This document shows positions 21,521 to 32,118 of a DNA stretch of 36,937 bases, piece after piece; positions within the stretch are counted from its first letter, which is position 1; each line of letters starts with the position of its first letter. Both the position numbers and the translations under genes were made by a program. The stretch spans positions 1 through 36,937 of the forward strand of contig MPNW01000678.1 of the NCBI GenBank assembly GCA_011800805.1, written 5' to 3'. The notes beneath the pieces were generated by a model. The model was not told where the DNA came from. It worked only from the letters and a program-made list of their open reading frames with translations, and made no database searches. The stretch comes from Hirudo medicinalis. Taxonomy: Eukaryota > Annelida > Clitellata > Hirudinida > Hirudinidae.

Positions 21521-23849
21521 CTACAACTCAAAGAGCTCGGAGTCACTGCATCTGTATCTCCTTTTGGCGCAAGGACTCGAGCAAAGTTGACACCAGAAAG
21601 ATCCGGAGGGAAACCTTTCCCGGGTCATCGGTAGAGAATTATTCCAGCTGATGGTAAGTGTGCAGAGATGATGACAATAATATCGAGAGAGTTATTGAAG
21701 TATGTGATGAGAAAATTACGATGACGAATACATTGATAGTCGTTGAAACGCACGAGAATTGCATTTGAGATTTCTAGATGTTCGAGGAGGAAGACTCGGC
21801 ACGAGATGAACGCGCACAGACGGCAGCCAGACTTTGGTTCTCCGTGTCTTGAAAGGTCTCGTCACCGTGACTTAAGGTTGTCACGAGATATTCAGAAAAA
21901 AAAAAAAACAGAGCAAAACAAATGATCGTAGAAGAACTTGCAAATCGAACATCTGCTCAAGGAGAAAGGTCTCTGCCCGACTTACCATCGGGGAGTGGTA
22001 GGGTAGTTTTGATTTGTCAACCCGTTGTGGTGGAAGTCACTGGAGTAGTCGAAGTGCGGTTCGCTGGGTGTCTCGACCGTCAGTTGCTGAACTTCCCTCG
22101 GTTCGCTCAGGTCATCGTCATCGTCGCTCTCCTCTCTCAGAGGTGGCGGTGGCTGTTGGCTCGCCACAGGGTAGTGCTGAGAGTTCGGGGTGCTATTGGG
22201 GTGGTATCCCGTGTCAAAAGTCGGAGATTCGTACAAGTTCGGTGGTCCCTGGGTTGGAAAGTCCGAGAAAGGAGTACCGCTGTTGTCTATGTAGTTGTTG
22301 GTAGTCGTGACGACCTGGGAAGCCGCGATGCTGTGGTTGTTGTTGTTGGAAGGAGGACGTCCCCTCTTGTTCTTCTGCCGACCGTGGATCCTGATCTGGT
22401 GCCCTAGGAGGTTAGACTTGTGGACAAACGACTGACCACATACCTGAGACATTTGAAGGAGGATTCAGGTTTATGTTTGTAGATGTTAGAAAAACTAAAT
22501 TTATTTATCAATTCTTTCAAAAAACATGGATTATACAAATGGAGCATTCTGTGGCAATTACAGGACACAATTGAAATAATCTCTTTAATGATACATTAAT
22601 TTATAAAACATTGGAACAATTGTGGAGGAGTTGACGTTGACGTTAACCTCGGAAATTCAAAGTCCTTAATAATGGGGTCATCAGTATTAAAACTGTTGAC
22701 CTTAGTTAGTACTTTATTTATTAATATTATTATATTATTTGTTAGTACAAATCAGAAACGAACACAACTAAACATGCTGCAAGTGAACATGCATTGATTA
22801 TGATACAATCCCTATAATCAAAAAGCATCTTAATTTTGGATTAATAACTTCCCCTTCCTGAAACTATGCAAAACCATCCAACCTTGCACATGAAGCTTGT
22901 AGTGACCATGGCATCCCAGGAAGTATTTCCATCAGTTCCATCCATCCTCACGGGTCTCACCCCGACGGTCCCCCCTCTCCTGCCGCCCCGGCGTCTGCTC
23001 GCCCGCCTGGAGGAACCGGTGCCCCTCAGGGCGTTGAAGTCAGAGGAGAAATTCATGATGTCATACTTGAACGGAGACATTTGAAGCATAGAGTCATTCA
23101 TGCTGCTGTTTTGCGAGCAGATATTCTGCTGAGAGTCGCTCAGCTCATGTCCTTGTCCACTGTGATATGGTGTGGACGAATACCCTGGTTCTTTCTGGAA
23201 TTGAAATCAATGATTCTAGAAATTCTTTGATGTCTATTCAGGAAAAAAACTGGTAATTGTTTTGTCTACTTTTGTCACCATCTTATAACTGAAGTTTATT
23301 GATGTGGTAATTCATAGAAGTGGCAAATGATTAAAATAGATGAAGGAGTACCCTTCTGGAAAAAATGCCAAAGATAGAGACCTTAATCCTTGGAGTGAAC
23401 ATGAGTGATCTGTTGTCATCGTCGCTTCGGTTGTTTGCATTGTTGACATTTACAGCAGGAGAGTCATAACTTGGCTGGTATGTCAATGGTCTCCTAGGAT
23501 GGCTGGCATCGTCGCTCGGCTGGCTGATGTAGAAACTAGAATCCCTGTTCGAATCTACCTTGGAATTGTTGAGCCTGATTTTTAACTTATTCTCATAAGG
23601 CTTTTGTGGTTGCGTTCCATCGTTCTTACCGATGTTACAGTTAGAAGATACGTCGACGCTTTCGATTTCGTCAGACGGAGAAAGTTCTTGATTTATGTGG
23701 ACTAGAAATACTTCAGAACGGTCTACGGTTATCCCGATCACACCCTGTATCGTAATATTCCTGTTGAAGCTCAGCCCGCTTCGACACAATAGCGAGATCG
23801 TGTCTATGAGGAGTACTTTGACTTTTTCCTGATCTGGCTTTAGATCCAT
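21521..23849 (-). CDS. Single C2H2 zinc-finger protein with AT-hook, family not recognised
   Basis: Probably a nuclear DNA-binding protein. Four exons keep phase: 23382-23849, 22883-23194, 21986-22443 and 21521-21647; about 454 residues. Residues about 5-55 form a compact hydrophobic/charged segment (VKVLLIDTISLLCRSGLSF ... GVIGITVDRSEVFLVHINQ) that looks like a folded domain I cannot name. A long polar, probably disordered region and an Arg-rich patch (SSRRASRRRGGRRGG) follow. The zinc finger is split by the intron after Lys: FMCK|VCGQSFVHKSNLLGHQIRIH, with two Cys and two His in standard spacing. Directly after it KRGRPPS is an AT-hook core. Then come a His/Asn/Pro-rich stretch and an acidic EESDDDDDLSEP. 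The last exon was picked by phase and a pyrimidine-rich acceptor. It adds a Cys-rich end (WCQLCSSPCAKRRYRC) and is the least certain part. It is convergent with PEX2. Confidence 0.75.
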
Positions 23850-25378
23850 TTTTTAAATGATTTCGAATGGAAACTTGTTTATCAACAACGGTCCTACAGA
23901 ACAATATCGACCGAAATACAGAGTCCCGCAAACGAATTATCGATTACAGCATTGAAATTTAATCGTTTGACGCCATCACAAAGAATTAATGTTAAAAAAT
24001 TTTTTTTGTTTTATTTAGCATTTTTTAAAATGTAAATTATTATAACAAATAATCGCAAATTTTAAATTAGTAAATATGAACGTAATAACGTATATTTCGA
24101 ATGTTCATAACGCAAACAACCAAAAGATGTGAAGGGGTTCAGAAATTGGACGGTTTCATTCCTTAACGATTTAAATTATTTTTTAATCTACACATCAAGT
24201 TCAAACGACATTCCTGCGAAACAGAATCCTTACTCATACCAACGTCTTAAAACACAAGGGCTTTAAGCACATTAAAAATTCAATTTATTTTGTTTTGATT
24301 TTTGCTCATATAAAAGTATTTGCTCATAATTTTTGTTTTAAACTGACGCAGCCCGATGCTTAATTGCCAGCAATTCCTGCTTACCTGAACATTCGAATAG
24401 TATAATTAATCTTCTTTTGCAAACTGATGCTATTGTTTATTTATTAAAAACTGTGTTGATTGGTTGAAAAATAATAATAATGATATAAATGACATGCTCC
24501 TAAAGTTCAAGATAGGTAATGGCCAGAAATGGCCATTTCTTCCTAAAAAAAAGATAATCGCGATAAATTAAACCCGCCCAATAAAATAGTGATCACGAGT
24601 GTTATTGCTTTTCCATTGCTCTTAATCCGGATTCTCGTATTACTCAAAATTAGAGTTGTTAACTTGTGTTTTATGCATCACGCAGCTTGCGCGGGAAACG
24701 GTTTAATCTCGTACATTTTGTGAGGTTTTCGGTGAATAGGCTTTGCCACTTCAACACTGACATTAGATTAAAATCCATTTGCGTAATTTCCAAGCTCCAG
24801 ACATCACGTAACCACAGTTCAATCATCAGTACTCCACGTAAAGTGGAAACATGCCTAGCATTTTTTCCACAGGAGTGGAAGCGATTGCACATTGCACACA
24901 CACACACACACACACACACTCCTCCATCCACGCTATGGATTCTTGTAAACAATGCTATCAGCCGATGAATCGGACAGAAGTTGGGAAAAATCTTTCTTTA
25001 AGAAGCGATACAAGTCATAAAACGCGGAGTTGAGAATTTTTGAAAGTCAAGCTCAAGGAAGGGCGTATTTTTGCCTTACGTGAAGAGATAATTTTTTTTT
25101 TCTTTTGGAGAACAAGTTGGAGAGAAGTTGAGCACAGCTGTCTCAGAGATATACAGTTAGCAACTACTACTACACTTTCACCGCTTGCATTGCAACTGGC
25201 AACTGGCTACCCCCTTCCGACAATCATACAAGGTTTGTGGCGGTTTTGCGTTTCTTGCATACGAGAAGACCTTGTTTTTTGTATACAATTGATACTTATT
25301 CTTGTTTACATGTCGAATTACGATACCATACTGAGTTTCTGAACAACCGAAGTTGTTGTTTTTTTTTTTGCTCACCAG
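23850..25378. other. Intergenic region upstream of zinc-finger and stress-protein genes
   Basis: No coding exon supported. Both neighbours point away from it, so it should hold their promoters. A (CA)n microsatellite occurs at 24895-24919; it creates the Thr-His and Cys-Val open frames seen there. The pyrimidine run and CAG at 25361-25378 look like a splice acceptor directly before the stress-protein start codon. Confidence 0.6.
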
Positions 25379-26610
25379 ATGAGAAAGGTTCTTATTCCCA
25401 TCGACTGGAGCGAGAACGCCGAAAAAGCATTCGATTGTTGGTGATTTTATTCTTGGCGAAGATACGGATTTGAATTTTCACTCTTTAAAAAAAAGTCCCT
25501 TTGAAAGGATTTTAAAGTGACGTTCAATCGATTTTAATTAACCTTGTTTCAGGGTACATATACAATCTGCACCAGAAAGGAACGCATTTGGTTCTGACTC
25601 ATTTCATAGAAGCAAGTGAGTATAGGAAAAAACATTCCACTAATTTCAGTGCTTATTGATTTCAACGTTTTGTCAAAAGACAGTCCAAGGCGTGAAACCT
25701 ATCACCATGCCTTAAGTTTAAACTTTGATTACAAAAATAAATTTCGACAATTAAGCAATTACAAATTAAATTACACCAATTAATAAACAGATACTAGCCG
25801 CTGTGTTTTTTTCAACTACATTGCTAAAATCTGCCTATCGCATCTTCCACCTTAAACTTTCCTCCCACGATTTTCTCCACGCTTCCAGTAATGATTCGAG
25901 TAATTTTCCAGCGAAAGAAAAAGAACTCTTAGACAAAGAGGTGAAGCTACTGGAACTGCAAGAGATGTACGAGAACAGATTGGTCCAGCTGAAGGTACTC
26001 AAACTTCGCCCTGCATTTTCGAGTTTCCATCTCATCCGAGCTTATCTTTCTTTCGTCTGCATGAGTGGTGCGTCCGCTCTTGACGTCGGACGAAAGGTAT
26101 TCGTAGTCAAGTGCGCACTTGAAAGCAAATCTAAACGCACCATCGGGAGCTCTAAGTGTGACTAAATTCAAGAAGCGCTCACTCTTGGCCGAAAATTTAT
26201 TCATCTCCTCGGCGTTGTTTGGGGGAAAATATTGCTATACCTTGGGGGAGTAAATGAGAACCTAGTGGCCATTTGACAAGATTGGTGGACGGATGGGTAG
26301 TATCCTTGAGTATATTTTGGTAGCACAACTGATCGGGTGGAGATGTTACATCTTATTTTTTTATTAGAAAGCCTCGCTCACATTATTCACGCACTTTTAA
26401 CCACTCATCCAGATCGACTACATCTGGCTGACCGGGAACCAAGGCTCACCTGGAGAACACATAACTAAAGTGGCCAAAGAAGAGGACGTGGACATGATAG
26501 TCATGGGTGCCAGGGGACTCGGAAAGATCAGGAAAACGATTCTGGGAAGCGTCAGCGATTACGTCCTCAGTAAGTCCAAGGTCCCTGTGCTCCTATACAA
26601 AAGCATCTGA
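25379..26610 (+). CDS. Universal stress protein (UspA family)
   Basis: Small ATP-binding Rossmann-like protein of the UspA superfamily, found in bacteria, plants and many invertebrates; its role in animals is poorly defined and likely stress-linked. Four exons: 25379-25436, 25553-25615, 25912-25994 and 26413-26610; 133 residues, slightly shorter than the usual 140-160. It begins MRKVLIPIDWSENAEKAFDW (beta1 and helix1), then HLVLTHFIEA (beta2) and a charged helix KEKELLDKEVKLLELQEMYE. The phosphate-binding motif follows: MIVMGARGLGKIRKTILGSV, giving G-x2-G-x9-G-S, then SDYVLSKSKVPVLLY. All main structural elements are present, so it should fold. Exon 1 follows an acceptor-like sequence, so an upstream non-coding or extra exon is possible. 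Junction 1 was set by phase (GAT T|GG) to restore the family's FDWY. Confidence 0.92.
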
Positions 26611-28181
26611 GTCCAATTGAAAGGCAGAACCTTGTGTAATCTCTGACGTAGGTCCTTGACTCCAGTACCTTAAGTGCGTGTCTCACTCTTCTCATTTATT
26701 CACCCTGTAGATTCGGATTGTTCTAATGGTTTTTAAAATGACAAGGTTTTACTATCGGTTGTTTGTTTTTGTTAGTCGAATTGAACGAAATTATTGTTAA
26801 AGAATTGTTGGCCTTCCAGAGTCTCTTTCGTAGCACGAGATCGTGGGGGTTCATCGATATTGTCCCTTGCATGCCCTGCCCATGGATTAGGGGTTGTCCT
26901 ACATTGGGAAGACCGACTAAGCATAAAAATGGTTTAGATTCACATCAATACACTATTAATTAAGACAGGTTCAACAACAGAAAACAAATCATCGGAGAAC
27001 AGTAAAGATTTTCAATCTGTTTTCTCATAGAAAGTTTGATCTTCGTCTTTCTTCGACTCAATTCAAAGTCTGAAAGAAGCTTTTAACGGAGCACATCTTC
27101 CTAGAAAATCCGATCATCGCCCTATAAACACATCTCAGTTCGAAGATTATTTGTGGCTCCCCCATTTTTTGCTTCTCACAAAAGTCTGGGGCAACGGGAG
27201 TCAATAGGGGCTATGCCCCCGCCCAAACTGACGTAACTGTTTCCGTTTATTTATGACAATGATAACTATCATTCCACCGGAATAATCACCCCCTCCCCTC
27301 CAAATATCGTATCAGGATGGATGGATCGGAATGAATACATCGAAATTTCCAAACGTATGAGCCACGAATAAGTCCACTCAATCCCCATGATCCCCTTTTG
27401 TCCATGGAACATAAAACCTCCAAACTAGGCTCATGAATTTCGCGATGTTGTAATCTTTTACATTTCTTCTTTCGTCATTCTCTTCAAAATCTGGAAAAAT
27501 CTCGTCGGACGTAGTAACGGGTTCAATAACTCTTCGGGAGGATTTCCCTTCGTTTTACAACAACTTTCTGATTCTGATTCTTGTACGAATTTGTCTGGCT
27601 CAATGATAGCTCGTCTGCCACGTTTATGCCTTCTGTGGATGCTTGCTTTTTTTTATCCTCGCTATGAATTTTTAACTCCCAACTTTCTGTCTTCATCCCC
27701 AACGTTGAGAACGAGTAATGAAGATAAATGTTAAAAAATAAGAAGTAAATAAGCAAATCTAGTTTTTATACAATTTTTGACACAAATTTGCAAAACTGAA
27801 TCAAAATCCAGACTAATATTCCTGAATGTTTCTGATATCAAGTCATGACTGCTCGCTAGACGAACTGGAAAAAGATTCACTTTTGATAAAATTTCTAACC
27901 GGCCTACCGCTCCTAAGGTTAAACAAAGCAAATCTGCATGCTCGATCTTAGTGGTAAAGCCGTTCTCGTCTGCCTGGGAGTACGCTGATATTTTTAAAAT
28001 TCTAAAACAAATCGAAAACCTACATTTTTCTCGTCAAAATCTATCAGTCTACAGAAACACAAAAACTCCCCTAAGACACGAAGCACGATTGAGAAGACTG
28101 ATCATTTAGCGACAAATAAATCAATTAGCTGCTAGATTAATTAACCCACTAATCTTTGTTTAAAAAAGCCATCAAGAGGAC
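26611..28181. other. Intergenic, nothing recognised
   Basis: Both strands were read for coding likeness, and for Slit-type leucine-rich repeats on the plus strand; none was seen. Short open frames (26763-26963 plus, 27523-27931 minus) are low-complexity or lack splice context and family features. Likely the 3' UTR of the stress protein and, on the minus strand, the 3' UTR of the EGF membrane protein. Confidence 0.6.
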
Positions 28182-29560
28182 TCAGTAAGCGACATGATTG
28201 TCCAACAGATCGGCCCCGCGGTTAGCGAAACTGTACCGGAGCGAGCGATTGTTTTTGTTTTGATCGTCGTAGGGATGTGCTGATTTAGAGAATCGACATT
28301 TGTCGGACATCTTGGCTTTCTGATTATCTCTCCCAAATAAATAATGCCTGACGTAATGACTGCACGTTCTGCTTGATCTCTTGGCTGGAATTTGCTTCCA
28401 GATAGTCAGGGTGTCCTCTTCCATTTCCTCGCCTCCGTCGTAACTGGAATTCCTTTGGAGTGGTTGTTAGTAATAGTTAGTACTGTCAATATGAATTAAT
28501 ATTCATAACGACTACGGTAATGTAATGAATATTAAGCTAGAATATGGTTGCAACAAATATTACGTAAATAATGCAAAATAAGATCATGAAATGCGATGTT
28601 TATTCGTAAATATACGATCAATTAAATCAATCAAATTGCTTTACAGGTTAAATTCATTAATAAAATGCTTCATTAAAAACAAACCAAATCTCTCACTGGC
28701 AAAAGCCAGCAACATAATTCTCTCAATTGTTGAACAAAGCCATCTAATTTCCCTAGGATTTCAAACGAATAAAAATTCCTTATCAACCAAAAACAGACCC
28801 GGTCTTCGTTCCAGCACTCGACGATTTACATAGCATTCTTCTGAGACTGAGTCTCTGCCCAAAGAGCTCCCTGACGCACTTTCCTCCCCTATGGCGTCTG
28901 TTTAGCCTGTTTCCTGCCTCTCGGTTGTCGTCTAGTTGGGACCGGCCGCTGGAACAATAGCAGAAGAGAAAGACCAGGGCCGTCAGGGACAAAGAGCCGA
29001 AGAGCGTTACAAGGACTGCTGCGAAACTGTGGAGTTTGGAATGTTTGAACGAGGTCATCAGGAAAGAATCACGATCAACTTGGCGTGGATGATGGAAGAG
29101 GAATGATTCCAAGTTGCCCGCATCGCCGGTGGAGAAGGGGCCAGCTGTTTCCAGTCCTGGATTGGAAGGGGAGATATGTTTTAGTAGCCGGGAGAATTAA
29201 TAATTATATAGTTATTAACTGGTTCTAACCGTGTTGACAATGGGAGCCGGTGAATCCGTACTTGCAGATGCACGAGTACTTGTTGACCTGATCCAGACAG
29301 GTTCCATAGTTATGGCAGGGATTGGAGTAACATTCGTCCACGTCTATGGAACAGTTACTGCCTGACAACAATTTGAACCGATAACGTACAATATCTGTTT
29401 ATAATCTGTATTAAATAATACGTAATGAAGATGACGACGACGATGACGATGACGGTGAAGATGACGATAAAAACTTGGATTTTCTTTCCGGATGTCAATG
29501 TCAAATCCAATAGGAAAACAACAACAAACAACAAACAACAAACAACAAACAACAAACAAC

Positions 29561-29615
<55 letters not shown>

Positions 29616-31601
29616 AATAATAATAATAATGCTATTAAATGTATTTAAATTTATGGAGTCGTTCAATTATTCAAAAGTCTTTCATCTCAGATCTCTCCAT
29701 GGAAATGACCTGTCATCAATTCCTTATGGCTCCTTCAAGGACCTGACTTCACTGACTCATTTGTTAGTTCCTTTCTCAATCCTGCTCTCCACCAATCAAC
29801 TTAAACCACGTTTATTTCAATTGGAATTCAAATCGCATTAACATAATTAATATTAATCGGCCGCACTCGATTAATTATTCATAACCTCCTGACTAAACAG
29901 CGCCCTTGGAGGCAACCCTTTGTACTGCGACTGCAACTTGAAGTGGTTGTCTGACTGGATCAAGGAGGCCTACAAAGAACCTGGAATCGCTGCGTGTGCA
30001 GGACCCGAGGACATGGAAAACAAACTCCTCCTCACCACCCCTTCCCACAAGTTCCAGTGCTATGGTCGGTCTTTCCGTCGAAATATTAATTGTGACTTGT
30101 GACTTGTGATATGTGACTTGTGACTTGTGACTTGTGATATGTGACTTGTGACTTGTGATATGTGATATGTGACTTGTGACTTGTGATATGTGATATGTGA
30201 CTTGTGACTTGTGATATGTGACTTGTGACTTGTGACTTGTAAATAGTTGTAAATTTGAGGGAATGTACTTTGTGAAAATAAACCATCAAATATTTAACAG
30301 TTGAATAATCAAATAATGAGCATTAAAATATTATTTCATTTAATTTTATTTCATTCCTTACATTAAAAGACAAAGCTGATCCACGCGTCCTTGCCAAGTG
30401 CAATGTGTGCTTCACCTTTCCGTGCCAAAACGGGGGAAGTTGCCACCTGGAGAAGTTCAAGCACTACAGTTGTCAGTGCACTCCGGGTTACCATGGGGAC
30501 AACTGCGAAACGAAAATTGATGCTTGTTTTGGAAATCCCTGCTCAAACGGAGGCACGTGTCAAGTCGTCGATGACTACGGAAGAACGAGGTGCTGGAGTG
30601 AAGGATGGATGACATGAACATTAATTGAATAATTCATTATATAATATTAATTGAATAATTCATTATATAATATTAATTGAATAATTCATTACATAATATT
30701 AATTGAATAATTCATTATATAATATTAATTGAATAATTCATTATATAATATTAATTGAATAATTCATTATATAATATTAATTGAATAATTCATTATATAA
30801 TATTAATTGAATAATTCATTACATAATATTAATTGAATAATTCATTACATAATATTAATTNATCGTCTTCGTGCATTCAAAGCGTCTTCTCAGCCGCCCA
30901 TTCGTTCACCCACCCATTCACTCACTCACCCATTCATTCATTCACTCGCTCACCCATTCACTCACTCATTCATTCACTCGCTCACTCATTGCCGATTGTC
31001 AGAAACACACAGGAATGCGTGTCATGTTGGTAATTAAATTGTAGGACATCGTCCGTCAAAAGACTTTGAGAATGAATTTCACACAAAAACAAAACATCAG
31101 AAGAAAAAAAAACTATAATAGCAATAATAAAAACAACAATAATAATAATAAAAACAACAATAATAATAATAATAATAATATTAATAATAGTAATAATATT
31201 TTTTTGTTTGCCAAAAAACGTTTGGAGTCTGAAAACAACAATTTCCAATTTCCTGGGATCAGGAATTCAAAATATTTTTTTTTTTTTAATTTTGAATTCA
31301 ATCAGGAAGCTTTTGAAGGAAATAGTTATTTGTATCAATAAAAAATATTTTAAGGAATTAAATATTTATATCAATAAAAAATATTTTAAAGAATTAATTA
31401 TTTATATCAAAATATATTTTATCTAAAATTCGTTTAATATCCGGCTCACAAAAGGCCATGCCATATGAATTTTTCAATTTCCAATCTCTATGAATTGATC
31501 ATGATGTTTATTATATTATGTATACTTATACATATATTTATTAATATTATAATTATAATAATATTGCTACAATAATAATAATAATAATAATAATGATGAC
31601 G

Positions 31602-31635
<34 letters not shown>

Positions 31636-32047
31636 CGATAATAATAATAATGATGATGATGATGATAATAATAATAATAATAATAATAATTGAAAATGAC
31701 TTCAAATGTCAGAATCAAGATGAATTTTGGAACGGCACAAATTCTAAATTTAGATCCCGGAATTATCACTTTCACTTTCACTCGACGATCCGGTTTTTGT
31801 TGTTGTTTATTTTCCGTCGACTCCAAACAAATATCGGTAGGAAAAATTTGATTTGTGCCCGTTTGAGATGGTTTCATGTTCATGTTCATGTTCATGTTCA
31901 TGTTCTCGCACATCCTCGTGTTTGCAAGAAGAACAATGTTCTTCAAAAATCCTTTTTGATTTTTAAATGTAAATAAGTTTTATTCTCTGATGAATAAAAA
32001 ACAACAACAGAGTGGATATTAATATCGGCAATATTGTTGTAATAATA

Positions 32048-32118
<71 letters not shown>

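Noticed and set aside
1565..26610. Operon-like or co-functional gene cluster
   Set aside because: Genes alternate strand, have their own introns and spacers, and act in unrelated pathways. Only the DEPDC1/TTC8 divergent pair is close enough to suggest shared control.
26763..26963. Slight LRR-like look (ELNEIIVKELLAFQSLF) as a possible missing Slit exon
   Set aside because: Lacks the Asn and the 72-nt exon frame of Slit repeats, and flanking splice sites do not fit.
28591..28833. Plus-strand frame of 80 residues
   Set aside because: A+T-rich, no splice or family evidence, lies in an intron of the minus-strand gene.
29355..29841. Poly-Val (minus) and poly-Thr (plus) open frames
   Set aside because: They come from the AACAAAC/AAC repeat. 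The real plus-strand exon is only 29691-29762.
30621..30870. Regular repeat array that might suggest CRISPR
   Set aside because: Units are contiguous 26-mers with no unique spacers, in animal DNA; a simple tandem satellite.
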